Assembly: GCA_015680685.1 (NCBI GenBank) | Contig: MNCI01011044.1 | Coordinates: 5,623 to 69,622, forward strand | Reading direction: 5' to 3' | Source: Gnetum montanum | Taxonomy: Eukaryota; Streptophyta; Gnetopsida; Gnetales; Gnetaceae | Length of the DNA stretch: 64,000 nucleotides | In this document: positions 22,934 through 35,913 of the stretch, one piece after another | How the letters are laid out: every line of letters starts with the position of its first letter | How positions within the stretch are numbered: position 1 is the stretch's first letter | Program-made: the position numbers and the translations under genes | Notes under the pieces: generated by a model | Databases searched by the model: none | Seen by the model: the letters and a program-made list of their open reading frames with translations, nothing else | What the model was told of the DNA's origin: nothing

Positions 22934-25549
22934 CCCCCAGCTATGAAAATAGTGTATCCCATGATGCAGCTGGCAGTGGTAACTCCACCGACACAACCTA
23001 CCAGGTGATGGATCCCATAAGTAGCCCCATCTACAGGGATGATCCCCATCATATCATCAATTGGCCAAGCTGTCACCTCTATCCCGCCACCTAGTGTGGC
23101 TTCTCCCGCTCTTCCTCTTGTTCTTCCACAAACAACCTCGTCATCCACAGGTCTAGATCAAGCCTTCCTAGCTATTCAGAACCTTACTAAGGAGGTTAAG
23201 CACCTTAAGGCTACTGGTTCTGATATGATACAAATCATGGATTTCTACCATGATGATCCTATTAGTCTAGTAGTCCCTCTGCTATCGTTGCCTCCTAGGA
23301 TGTCCCTCTCCCATTTCACAAAATACAATGGGGAGGATGACCCTAATGCCCACTTGGTTACCTTCAGGTTGGAGTCATTGTTATTACAACAATGGCCACA
23401 TGCAATAATCCATGTCTTTCCTATGTCCCTAACGGGTAAGGCCTTAGACTAGTATCAGGCACTTCTGCACTCTTCCATTTTGACCTTGGAAGAGCTCTTG
23501 ACTCAATTTGTGATGTGTTTCAAATACAACATAAAACCTGAGATCACATTGGATGAACTTATTGGAGTCAAGCAAGATCCGCTTGAGCTAGTCCAAAGGT
23601 TTATACAGCGTTGGAGCGCAACCTTGAATGAAATCCATGAACCCATTGCGGAGGCTCATCTATTAGCCATTTTCAAGGGGGTAGTTAATAACTTCATCAA
23701 GTCAAAGTTGTACTACCTCGCTCCTTTCTCTCTAAGCCAAGACTTCGCTCAAACTAAGAGCATCCAAGATGCGGTGGAGGCTAGCAAAGACTCGATGTAT
23801 GTAGCCTACAAGAATGCCCATAGCAAGGGTAATGACAAGGAAAAGGCTACAACCACGATAGTAGCCACTTTGACTGAGGGTGCTAAAATGAAAAAGAACA
23901 ACAACAAAAGGGCACCTAGACTTCTTGCTGAGACCATGGCTCGCACAAGAAGCACCAGCTAGGAAACACCTGCCCCTGAGGCACCCTCTCAGCCAAAGCC
24001 AACCTTTGAGCATAAAGATCATTCAAAGCATACAACCCTACTTATAAAACCTTTAGAACATCTAAAGCAACTATTGGGAAATGGCCATATTCAACACAAG
24101 AAGGTATCCGAGGAAGCTCTGAAGTGTTACAAACACCATTGTGAACTACTAAAGAACCCTTCCTTGGCTCTGCTTGATGTGTGCCTACTCATCCACACCA
24201 GGCGATAGTGGTGCTTCGAGGAAATCCTTTGTTCTTTGAGCCCCTTCTCAAACCATCGCTCAATCACCAGTTATTAGTAAAGCCGTGGCCTCATCCGCGC
24301 CCATCCCTAAGGCACCCTTTGTTATCAGGGTACAAAAACCACTAGGTACCCCTCCTGTGTAGGGGTGGATCACCAAATCAAACCATCAATTTCAATCTAT
24401 CTGGAAAGGAGGAGAGGATGTGACAGCCCATACGGCCAAAGAACATCTTAGGCTGGGGTTTGCCAAGCCTAAACCCCTCACTTTTGTACCTTTTCCCTCA
24501 CTTTCTAAGAAATACAAGGTTACAAGAACACAATCATCTTCTCCCAGCAAAAAGAGACATAGCCCTCAAACTGACGCCAATCTGCCCTGAGAAATTTACC
24601 TCTTAGGGTGAATGGAAGAGGAAATGGGTGATAAGCTTTCAAATCATGGGAGGGATCTCCTCAATGCCTTTACATAAGTCAAACAAGATTTGAAATAAAG
24701 AAATACAATGTTAAGCCTCTATGACTTGCTCATAACGTCCCAAAAACATTGTCAAGCCATGGTTCATATGCTAACGTCCATACCTATGGATGAGAGTCGA
24801 CCAATGGAGGAAGAAGTGATCCATTCCATTATGCTTTCCACCACTGCTAAAGAACCTAGGCCTTCCCTGTTAGCCTTTCACAATGAATCCATTAAGGATG
24901 ATCTTGAAAAGGGTTAGGTGACAACGGAGCCCATGTTCATCACCATTTAGGTCTGCCAACATCGAATCGAGAGAGTGCATGTGGATGAGGAGGTGGTTGC
25001 TAATGTCATCCTGTATCCCATAGTGGATAAGCTAGGACTGATCAATCAGATCAATCCTATAATGATGTCATATCTAAAGTCATTCAATGGGACATGAGTG
25101 CAAGTCAAAGGGATAGTGCACATTAAATTTGTGGCGGGGGACCAATTCCCCATAGAAACAACATTCATTGTCATTGAGGAGATGCCCGACTTCAATCTGA
25201 TCTTAGGGATGTCCTGGTTAGCTTAGCTAAGGGTAGTTTCATCACCTATCCACTAGGAGATCCATCTACCCTATGCAGGGGGAGAAGTGATCATCCATGG
25301 TGATGAAATGACCCCTCGGGCTATCAATAACATAGAGACAGAATAGGGTTCAGAAGTCGAAACCCCAGAAGACCAGCCCTCTATCCACGAACTTGAACAA
25401 ACCAAAACAGTGGTGGATGACAACTTAGTTTCGGTAGAATTACCATTCCAGGAAGAAGAAGATGGTAGTGTGAATAAATAGAGTCACAAATCCCCTTGGC
25501 CTTACGCATCACTGAAAATAAAAGCAATCGAAAAACAACTACACTGTTA
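22934..25549 (+). pseudogene. gag capsid and protease of element C
   Basis: This continues the gag cut at 13245. After a Pro/Ser/Thr-rich linker comes the retrotransposon-gag capsid core: MDFYHDDPISLVVP at 23238, LSHFTKYNGEDDPNAHLV at about 23310, then WPHAIIHVFPMSLTGKALD. A TAG at 23450 replaces the Trp usual in this motif. The core continues ELLTQFVMCFKYN...LVQRFIQRWSATLNEI and LLAIFKGVVNNFIKSKLYYL to 23800. A Lys-rich stretch follows. The protease is read from about 24960 with catalytic box VDEEVV (D has VDIDDGAATN-like sequence, so the Gly is lost) and FNLILGMSWLA at about 25195. It ends at TAG 25547-25549 after multiple stops. Dead copy. Confidence 0.8.
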
Positions 25550-26045
25550 GCATCAAACCTCGTTGTCTAATTGTCATGTAGTCTATGCATACACCATATC
25601 CACTAGCTATCTTTACATTTCCACCAGCTATTTTATTTATGTTTCATAAATAGTCTTTACGCTTACTCTTAGCTTTACGCTCCCATCAGCTATTCTCATC
25701 ACGCATGGGCTTATTGTTACGATTTACCAACCGCCTTCATTACTCGTGTCTTTATCTAAAACTATTAGCAGCCCGAAATGGCCTTAAACTAACAATTTCA
25801 TTTTATGCTTTACACTTGAATCATTTAGTACCCCGTAATGGCTCAAAACTAGTAGCTCCATTTTACATTTAAACTAACCCTAGCTTGTCATAGTGCCTAC
25901 ACTCGAGATTCTATTTACGCTTTACATGAATAAAAGCAACAAGAAAACATTAAACTTAAGATGAAATTCATATTAAATATATCAAAATAAAATATTTTCT
26001 ATTGTTCCATTCCATCACAATAAAATCGTGGCTAATATAACCATG
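25550..26045 (+). repeat. Relic of tandem array 2, element C
   Basis: This lies between the PR stop and the stop of the antisense gene. Decayed units can be read at about 25770-25890: CCGAAATGGCCTTAAACTA and CCGTAATGGCTCAAAACTAG. They are the minus-strand form of the AGTTTAAGGCC...GGCC units seen intact in B (62625-63172). Several TTTACGCT fragments occur at 25655-25700. No gene. Confidence 0.6.
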
Positions 26046-29000
26046 TTACGCATCCCCCTTGTTGCCACTATCTCCCGTATCTCCTAGCTCCATCTCTACT
26101 TTGAGCAAATCATCCTTGTAAGGGCCATCCTTTCCATGAGGCATTCCTTCATGAGGAAGGCCCTCTTTGCGAGTTTCTTCCACATGAGTTTGTTCACTAG
26201 GGCATTAACCTTCTCCATTACGTTCTGCTTCCTATAGACCCTCTTCATTAAGATCGGCACCTTCATTAAGCCCATTTTGCTCAGGATCCTCCTCGGGTAC
26301 CTCCTACGGTTAGACATGATATGTATATTAACATCGCCATTATAGCTAGGTATGAAAAAAATTCAATAACACTAGAACTTACTCGGGATGGTCTTGCAAT
26401 AATAGCCAAAGGGATTTGTTCTAGGCCAACCCACAGATGTTGCATAATTTCATCCTCAGTAAGCTCAGATCAAACGCCATCTCCTAGATTAGCTCCAGCC
26501 TTAACCTTCCCCTTCTCCACACGGGTCCATCAGGGTGGTTCAAGGAAGAAAGAAGGGATAGTAGTCTGCCCCCTAGGAAGATTCATTTCTCTTTTTGGAG
26601 AGGCACTTACCATCACTTGCTCTTCGAACTTCTCAAATTCCCTAGAAGCACCAATGACGTTAAGGAATAGTCACAGGGATTGTGCTTCGATGGTAGAATA
26701 TCTATAATGTTGGTGATAAGAAATGCTTTCTCTCTTATAGATAGGTTTATGGTATTTCTACGTTTGCGCCCGCTCTTGAACCCTTGCATAAAAATCCTTC
26801 CAGTCTTGGTTCTTCTAGGCCAAGAGATCCATTTGCATCTATTGCTCGACCAACTCATGACTGGTTTGGACGATGTTTCTAACTACTTTCCAATAGCGAG
26901 TGTAATCAATAACAACTATCCACCAGTCCTCATTATTCTTCCCTTGAGCTTGTAGGAATTCATTACACGACCTCAAGTCTTTGACCTCATCAATTAGAGA
27001 CTCTTTCTTCTTCTCTGACTTCTGTAATTTCTTCCATAGATCTTCATTAACATTTAGACATTCCCATAGGGAGTGAGTCAAGCTTATGATGCATTTACAC
27101 ATTTCATCATAAATGTGGCATGGTACGTTGGTTGCCTTTGATGGGGGCTCAGTGGTGTCTAAGTTGATAGGCTCTATTGGATCCTATCGGAGGTGAGCTT
27201 CTAATAACAAATGGTAGATTAGGCATAATTAAGTAGCGTAATCTCATAAAAAAATAATCCTCATGTAAAAATTGTAGCGTACTAGCTCTAGGATTGATTA
27301 TCTCCAAGCGGCCGATCATATCATTGAAGATGCCTTCCATAAAGGTGAATTTATTAGGAAATTCTCCCCAAGGTCAACTTGCAATAGTCGACGAGGGTTC
27401 TCCCTGGTCACCTACTACACAATCAAGTCAAAGATAAAGACAATTGAGACATTTCAACAACTAAAAAAATCTCCAAAAGAAAAAAAATGGTAACATAAAA
27501 ACTTCACCACTATTCACTGAGTAACAAATTATTTACCTTTTCTCGTTCTAGTTCAAAGGACCTCAACATCCTCTGCTTCTATTCTTTCTTCATCCACAAG
27601 AACCTGTGCACCACTTTCTTTATTAACTGGGGCCTCCTTTTCCAAGACTAGGGCCCCTCCTTCACTCCGTAAAATCATAGTCCCTATTTTAGGGGTCAAC
27701 CGCTCTACAACCTTCTTCTTCTTTATCACATAATATTGTTAGGCAACTTAGAATCCCACTCTCGTTTGGTAAACATTACGCAATGCAATAGTGACCTATA
27801 CACAATATGACTATAACTATTACCACATTCCTCTACTTACTAGTAGGAGGATTACTCCTCTGAAACTTGACCTGTATCCTCTTTCTAATGCCACCTGCTA
27901 GCTCGAAACGTTCCTCAGTTAGATGAGGCTACTTCCGTTGCACCGATGAATCTACTATTTTGGCTGCAAGGCGCTTTCCCCTTGACGCATTGCAGATGTA
28001 AGAGGGAAGTTCCCCACCCATGTTTTCTTGACCCTACATTCGAGGCACCACCATATTTCTAGTCGTTATTGAAAACAACTCCCTAATCCCTTCAGGAAGT
28101 TCTTGCGACCGGGTAGTGCTGAAAATATGGGAAATCCATGATTTGGACATCTGTTCATGGTCTTGCTGCATCCAAACCCCATTCCTTTGGACATCCAAGA
28201 ACTTGGCAAAATGCTGGAGGCAAGCTATGAAAAAGGCAAAATGCACATTGAAATGGAACTCAAGCCTCTTGTGAAGTCTGACCATTTCGACACACAGGCC
28301 TTTATTAAAATAACTAGCCCAATTGAACTGGGTCCCCTCCTCCATCACCTCTCACATGATCCAAGCCTATTCTATGGTGAGGAACTTTCCTTGGGAGAGT
28401 ATCTTGGGGAAGGCTCAGGCTCAAAAAAGGGGGTAAAGAGTTTTGACCACCTCTAACTTGATCTTGTTAGCAAGAATTCCCTTAGTCTCCTTTTTAACTC
28501 CTAGCCACTCCTCTAGCCCTTCTTGGGACTTGGAACTCCTCCTTGACTTTTCCTCTATAGGAAGGCCATTGGAGGGGATACCAAAGAGATTAGTGAATAG
28601 TTGAGCGTTGATATCAAAATTCAAATGCACATTACGCATGCGCATGCAAAAATGTTCAGCTTCTTCATTGAAGGATTTGACTAGGGTCAACATTTCACTC
28701 ATAGGAACATCAGGGGTTATGGCCAAAAATAGGTCCATTAGCATAGCTTCCTGAAGGTTATTGGTTAACATAGCTGGGGCTGCCCTATGGCCAAGCCAGT
28801 GTTTTGTGTCCTTTATATCGCTGTAACGGAAGAGGAGGCTGTTTGCTTCATGACCAGAGGTCATAATCATAATTTCCCAAGATTCTTTGACTGTTAATAC
28901 AAAACAATACAATAAGAAAACTTTATACATTCTTTCAATTAATAACATTTTACAGTTAATCATCATAACAAAGCTTACCAGGCCCCAATGGCAATGGAAA

Positions 29001-30388
29001 TGGAGGGATCTTCCTTTGCACTTCTGCGACGGTAAGGGGGGGGGGGGTTCAAAGTCCACTCCCTATCTAGCCATCTGAGTTTTTTACATTTGAAAAAGAA
29101 GCTGGAATAGCAGATAAGATACTCAGGGATATCAAATGCTAGTTGTTCCATAACCATGGCCTGTACATTGCTGATAGAAGTAAATTTCTTTATGGCCCTT
29201 TTAGTTAGGGACAATGTATCATTATCACCAAAGAGACCACTTTCATCGATAAAGAATCTATACCATCAAAATAGACAAACTCTTTATGCTCAATGGAGAT
29301 TCAACCAGTAGTTGGCATATCACAACATCAAAACAAATATAAAAACTTACCCACCTGCATAATACACAATGCCAAGTGGATTCTCAAAATAGGTTGTGAT
29401 ATGGCGAGCCATGAACATAGTGTTGTAGGAATGGTAACAGTTAAACCTAGGCATATCCCAAATCTAGCTCAAATGCCTCAAACCTTTAGCACTTTGTTCG
29501 AGGTCTTGCACTCACACTGTTTCTATAGCATCGTCTATCAGGAATGACAAGATGCTCTGTGTTGACCCAACCAATGGCATATCTAGAATGGCAGTAGCTA
29601 CATCATCTGATAGATGCGACTAGATGATTACACAAATTGCATCACAAAAACTACAGAAACTCTCTTGTACCACTCGAGAACCATACCACCTTCTCCTTTA
29701 TATAAGCATGAGGAAGAGGAATATTGGCCATGGGAACATTTACGCAGCATAGAATGCCCATAATGTCCAAAAATATTAGGACAAGCTTTAGCATAATACT
29801 TTACAAAAGACAAATATACTACTATTAGACAAACCATGCAGATGTAGAAGCCATCACATGACATTAGATTTCTCTTGATGCCTAGAAAATTACAGATTAT
29901 ACTTAAGCATGGACAAAATCATCCAAACCCTTGCAATAGTGCAAGGTCTATCTCTAACAATGGCGATGAAAGCAACATTGTGTATTTCTCAAGCATAACA
30001 CACAAACATTATGCTACGCATGGATGTAATACCTAGGCCTTTTTGGTAATACATTACACCTGCATTATATTACTCATATGCTACCTAAACCCTCGTGACA
30101 ACATAAGGTATGTCTCCAACAATGAAGATAGAGGTAATATCACAAGACTATAATAGCTTAGCCTGTGTATAGATATCAACGGTTGATGCAAGATGCACAT
30201 TCAAAATAGATATGACCAGGGTGCTGCAATAAAAATAATGAAAGTGTAAGAATATGAGAGGCAACTTATTGGTTAAGTGGGATGACCTCCCAAACTTCGA
30301 CTCTGGGTTGCAAAGCGCACTGCAAAATCCCCTCCACTTCGTTAATCTTTGTTAATTTGACATTCTTTTATCTAACCTTCCATGCCAT
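26046..30388 (-). pseudogene. Antisense multi-exon gene, copy C, decayed
   Basis: All parts of the B gene can be followed on minus. Exon 1 starts at 30388 (MAWKVR, one stop, LTKINEVEGILQ). Exon 2 is about 29798-29351 (LDIMGILCCVN, motif I with one Asp, frameshifts after). Exon 3 is about 29257-28979. Exon 4 starts near 28862 (KESWEIMIMTSGHEANSLLF, NFDINAQLFTNLFGIPSNGLP). A frameshift lies near 28430, then FNVHFAFFIACLQHFAKFLDV follows and Gln stands where B has a TAG. Exon 7 is about 27130-26500 (LWKKLQKSEKKKESLIDEV, coiled coil). Exon 8 has an acidic tail ending at TAA 26046. The ordered match over about 4.3 kb shows the gene is ancestral to this lineage. Confidence 0.82.
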
Positions 30389-30510
30389 AGTCACAATCGA
30401 GCAAACCTTCGCAAACTGGATTATTTATTCCTTGCTCCTGCTCTCCTTCCGTAATAGCTAGATTTAAACTCACAATATCTAATGGTTTTTTTTGAGCATG
30501 AACCACTAGT

Positions 30511-30518
30511 TTATAAAC
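30511..30518 (-). promoter_or_regulatory. TATA-like box of the antisense gene, copy C
   Basis: On minus, TTTATAAAC lies about 125 bp before the exon 1 ATG (30388), matching the placement in A, B and D. Confidence 0.45.
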
Positions 30519-30866
30519 CAAATATTCGAAACTAACTGATTCTATGCCTGATTGATGTAGGACTTTCCTAAAATGCTAGTGTCAACATGACATGAAACGT
30601 GAAGATCAGGGCATTAATTTTGTAGATATCGCATTGATTACGGTCTGAAATGATCCTAAACTAAATGCATAGCTTATCACCTCATAATCTGGTCACATTA
30701 ATTATGATCTGTATAAGGTATTTAAATTCAGTTAGTTCTACACGCTGGACAAGCCACACTACGTCCTTCATCCTACTGACAAACGTCACGCGCTAACATT
30801 TACGACGCCTAACTCACCATTTTCTAACCACTTCCATTTTTGGAAATTTTTCAAGACAATTCATAG

Positions 30867-33800
30867 ATGGAAGCAGCTCTATCTACATCCATAGCCTTAA
30901 CAGGCCCATATGGGAAAACCATTAGACAGCTCAATCACATGCTAGTAGAAACAAACCCTTCCCTTTGTGATGCAACCATAGAAGCATCAGAAATACCCTC
31001 AAAATGGCCAGAATATTTAGCCTGAACACTAGACTTTGAAGCTGGTGACATAACCAAGGACCCTCTCAATGAGGTTCCTATTATGCATAAATGCAAAAGA
31101 AAAACTCTTAGGGTTACCTCCCTACTAGACCAATAGATGCAAAGTGGCATAATGTAGATGCTCCAAAATAATGTTGAAGTATTCACGTGGTTGTATGAAG
31201 ACATGCCAGGATTAGACCCAAGATTAATACAACAGAACATAGTTTGTAGACCCATGCATTGAAATAATTAGATAGAAGCCATGAAAGATTAAGTTGAAAT
31301 TCGCGCTAGCAGTGCATAATGAAATCAGTAAGCTATATTAGGCTAGTTTTATTTGCAAAGTCGATTATTTAGACTCATTATCTAACATCGTAGTTGTCTC
31401 CAAAATAATGGGAGGAATACGCATCTGCATAGAGTTCTGGGATCTAAACAAGGCCATGATTGAGGACAATTTTCTACTACCCAGTATCAACCAACTGATC
31501 GATACAACCACTGGTCATGTGCTTCTATCCTTTATGGATGGTTTCTTAGGTTATAATCAAATTTGTATTAATCTAGAGCACCAATTGATCACAACATTCA
31601 TGATGTCCTAGGGGACCTTTTGTTATACTATGATGCCTTTCAGGCTAAAAAATGCTGGGGCAACGTATCAACAAGCCATGACATATATCTTTAGTAATTA
31701 CCTCTTAGGGAGATTGAACGACTATGTAGATGACATAGCCATCAAGTCTATAAAGTCGAAAGATCATTCAGAATCTCTAGAGTTAGTCCTTAAAAGATGT
31801 CTCAAATATGACATTGGTTCAATCCAAAGAAATGCGTATTCAGAGTCAAAACCGGATGCATGTTGGGGTTTGTAGTATCAGAGACAGGCATTTGAGTTGA
31901 CCTCGACAAGGTCAAAGCCATTGTTAAACTAACGCCTCCTACAAACCTCAAACAACTATGTGGGTTGCAGGATAGACTACAATTTATCAAGCGGTTCATT
32001 TCGAGGTTAACAGATAAATTGCATCCTATGAAACACCTACTTAGAAAGGGAGTTAATTTTGAATAGAACGATAACTGTCAGCGTGCATTTGACAACTTAA
32101 AGTAAGAGCTTCAACTCTTACTGATAGTCTTCCCACCACAAAGGGATCAACCATTTTATATTTACCTAGCAAGCTCAGATGTATCCATAGCTACATTACT
32201 ATGACAAAAGAGAGATGATGGGTTGGAAGTGCCTATCTATTAGTTAAGTCATGCTCTATTTCCATACAAAACAAGGTACAATGAAGTAGAGCATAACTAT
32301 TTGGCATTAGTTTTTGCGCTAAAAAATGGATACATTATATTTTCCGTAGTTAAGTCAACATAATTTGAAAAAACAATGTTCCACAAGCTATCTTAAACAA
32401 CTTGTATGAGAGTAGCAAAATAGCTCATTGGAAGGCTATCATAGCAGAATTCAACCTACATTACGTTGGCCAATCATCCACTAAAGGTCAAGCTATAGCC
32501 AACCAACTAGCAACATCACTTATCAATGAGCAAGCCATGATAGAGTCAGAATTCCTAGATGAACATGTACATAGTTTAAGTCCTATATTAACATGCCTCA
32601 AAATGATGTTGTACTTCAATGGAGCTTCAACTACTAGAGGCAGCAATGCCGCTGCTGTTATTATGTTCTCACCTAAGGATGTGCATCTATCTACCTACTG
32701 CTTGACTTTCCCTTGTACGAACAATGTGGCAGTGTACAAGGGGCTCCTCAGAGGACTATTAACAACCAGAGAAATTAACATTCAATACCTGGAAATTTGA
32801 GACAATTCGATACTTGTTATCAATCAAATCACCAGAGTCTATGCCTGCAAAGCTGGGCATCTACAACCCTACTACGATATGGCTAATGATCTCTTGAAAC
32901 AATTGCAACAACTAATGCCCAACACGTGTTGCGTAAGAAAAACATTTTAGCTGATACACTGGCTACATTGGCATTAAATGTGCCACCACATTTGTTTGCC
33001 ACTTGGCTCGCTTTGATGATGGAGTGTACAGACCCTATCATTCAGGCAGTGCAAATATCTTCACTAAACATCGAAGGAATGCAAGAATGATATGACAACA
33101 TTAAAACTTACCTTTTGCATGGCGAACCACTGCACAAGCTAACACATGCATAAAAGGACACAGTGTGCAAGCGTGGTAGAAAATACATCATCATCGGAGA
33201 CAGTACTCTGTGTAGATGTTCTTTCGATGGGATATTGCTAACTTGCATTAATAAGGACCAACTATAGGGAATAGTTAGAGAAGTCCATGAGGGACTGTGT
33301 GGAGGACACATAGCCCCATGAGCCATGGTTACTAAACTTAGATACCTAGGGTACTATTGGCCATACATGGAAAGAGACTGCTTTACCAATGCCAAGACGT
33401 GTGGCATGTGCCAGCGTTATGAAAACTTAATACATATGTCACCAACAGAGCTACACACTACTCAGATTACTTGGGCATTCCAAGAATGGGGATTAGATAT
33501 CATAGGTCCTATCGTGCCTAAATCTTCTACAGGACATAGCTTCATCATCAGCACCACTGAGTATTTTATGAAATAGGTTGAGGCTATCCCCTTATGGAAG
33601 ATCACATCTCAGCAAGTTTTCCATTTCATCCTAGACAATATAGTAACTAGATTTGGGCTCTCTATGACTATTGTGATTGACAATGGGCCACAGTTTAGTA
33701 GTATAGAAACCAAATCTTTTTGTGAGAATCTTGTTATCAAGAAATCTTTTTCGTCACCATATTACCCGCAAGTGAATGCTCAAGTAGAAGCAACAAACAA

Positions 33801-34328
33801 GGTCATTATCAATCTACTCAAGAAAATGCTAAGCAAAAATCAAAACTATGGCATAAAAAAATCCTCTATCTGCGATGGGTGTATCGTACGACATGTAGAA
33901 TAACTACAGACAAGATGCCCTACAGCCTAGTCTATGGATTTGAAGCAGTGCTCTCCTTGGAACTATAGGTTCCCTCACTGCGGATGGTTCTTTCTATGGT
34001 TATAAATGAAGCTCAACACAACGAGTCTCGAATCGTGGGTTTAGACTCAGTAGAGGAGAAATGGATCCAGATGTTTGATACCATCAAAAAGTACCAGGAC
34101 AAATAGAGGTAGAAACACTAGAATAATTTGCATCAACGATCGATCAAGAAAGGAGATTTAGTTCTTAAGGCCATTCATGAACCAGTAGAAAAATTCTCTA
34201 CAAACTGGAAAGGCCCTTTCCTAATTGTTAGCACATATGACAACGGAGCATTGAAGATAGTAGATATAGATGGCAACAAGCTACCAAAGCTATTAAATCA
34301 TCTATATCTGAAGTGGTACTACATCTAA
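30867..34328 (+). pseudogene. pol of element C: RT, two RNase H, integrase
   Basis: Starts MEAALSTSIALTGPYG, homologous to MDAALSTPLVLTGPYG of A and B. RT motifs: FMDGFLGYNQI at about 31530 and YVDDIAIKS at about 31720, with the Asp pair present. The archaeal-like RNase H is recognisable (LYFNGASTTRG, with Asn for the first catalytic Asp; NNVAVYKGLLRG). The zinc-binding region reads HEGLCGGH...CGMC at about 33290-33410. The integrase core has GLDIIGP (33490), VIDNGPQF (33670) and an intact VEATN. It ends LYLKWYYI at 34328. Many in-frame stops and shifts occur; this copy is dead. Confidence 0.88.
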
Positions 34329-34339
34329 GCATCGATTCA

Positions 34340-34720
34340 GCCCAAACACAAGGTAATACACATCTACTATGATGTAAAACTAGCAAAGTGGTAAATAATT
34401 GCTATGACATAAAACTAGCGTTTCTTGGATGCATCTTCCATGATGCTAAACTGGCAAAATCCATGACCGTCTGCCATGACATAAAACTAGCAAGGTAATA
34501 ATTAGTCTGCTGAGATGCTAAACTAGCATAGACTTGTCCCTGGATCACAACACAAAACTCACACCCACAGCATGGTCTGCTAAGACCATAAATTAGCTCT
34601 ACCACTATCCACTATGACATAAAACTAGTGCACTTCAGTCTGCCTAGACTATAAACTGGGACCATGGTCTGCTAGGACTTAAAACTAGAAACAACAGTCT
34701 ACCAGGACTTGAAACTGGAA
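34340..34720 (+). repeat. Tandem hairpin array 1, element C
   Basis: About eight degenerate units after pol, as in A. Decay is visible, yet a 7-bp perfect stem remains at 34572-34589 (ATGGTCT, loop GCTA, AGACCAT). Units end in AAACTAGC or AAACTGGC, the flank of the B units read from the other strand. Confidence 0.75.
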
Positions 34721-34880
34721 TTTTCCAACCACCAACACATGAAGCAAGCAAGCATGATCATTCTTGCATAGCATCCCTACCAGATAGAATGGGTGGGAAG
34801 TTGGGACATTCCCAACATCGCTACCCTACTAGCATCCTACTGATTCCTTAGACATGATGAAAGGAATTCTACTGACCCCT

Positions 34881-35310
34881 CGAAGATATCGCTACTATAG
34901 CCACTCCATAGTTGTAACTCTTGGGGGTCAGCCTTGTCGTTCGGAGCCCCAAGGAAGCTTTGATCAGCCATGACCTTGGAGGCCTCTGCCCATTGTCATC
35001 ACTAGACTCTGGCTTCACAAATTCATCTGACTATTTCTTTGCCCAGTCAGTTGGATACGATGAGTTTGACTACCGATGGTGAATTTTTAAATCGCGACAT
35101 CAACATTGGGACCTTGGCGTCTTGCTACGGTTCCTTCTGCATGGCCTGCTTGCTCCTTCTCACTTTGGATGGTACTTGTTTCAAAAACCTCCCTAGTAAT
35201 TAGGATGATCAATGGTTTTCTCTATTCTCTGTTACGTTTGTAGGTCACTTGCATGAGGACGTTGTTCAAAAGTGCAGTCACCAAAGCGGTGAAGTGTCAA
35301 CAACATTCTA
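34881..35310 (+). pseudogene. Relic of the small 3' ORF, element C
   Basis: One frame at about 34920-35070 reads LLGVSLVVRSPKEALISH then LSSLDSGFTNSS. This matches QEFSLVSGSPNEPLVGH and LSDAGLTNSS of the small ORF in A. A TTTGTAG acceptor-like end at 35237-35243 is followed by HLHEDVVQKCSHQSGEV, the counterpart of A's second segment. Stops occur between. 35311-35900 holds nothing I can name. Confidence 0.4.
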
Positions 35311-35900
35311 AGATGACTACTCGGATTAGCCTGGCTACTTAGGAGTGCAACCCTGCCTTCCCCTTAATTAGACATCTTATTCCTCTTTTCTTTTCCTAAA
35401 CATCCCAACCCCTTCTATCTACTTTCGCTTGTTTATACAGAATGTGAGCATGCACAAAAGCCTTTCGCACATGTATTACTATCAAGCCCATGAACTGGTG
35501 TAACGGAACTCGCCTCATGAAGCATAAAAAAAAGGGTGGACAAAGATTGAAAAAATGGATGTAAAACAATTCATCCATGCCATGCAGGCATAACACAACT
35601 CATCCATGTAAGCCCTTCATATGCAGTGTGGTGGCGTAACCTCTCGCAAATACACTCCCGAAAGGATGCCTAATGACTTGTTCACGAAAGTGTCATGTTC
35701 ACATGCTTGGGTCTTCCCCAAACCTCTTTCCTATCTCCTTTGTAAGATCCCTCCCATACTTTCTTTCCCCCCACCTTTGCACTTCCAGGTTGACAGAGCA
35801 ACATTTGAGCAACCACCGATGGAAGTTGTTGGTGCCTTTACCTCTCTGGTGTTTCGTATTCTTTGTTGATGTCTTTCAGGCAGGCCCTCTAAACGTCAAG

Positions 35901-35913
35901 AAAGAGGGTCCAT
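35901..35913 (+). other. Polypurine tract, element C
   Basis: AAAGAGGGTCCAT lies immediately before the 3' LTR. Confidence 0.75.

Noticed and set aside
28157-28456. 99-codon plus ORF opposite exon 4 of copy C
   Set aside because: The minus strand carries the homologous exon. The plus frame has no relative in A, B or D.
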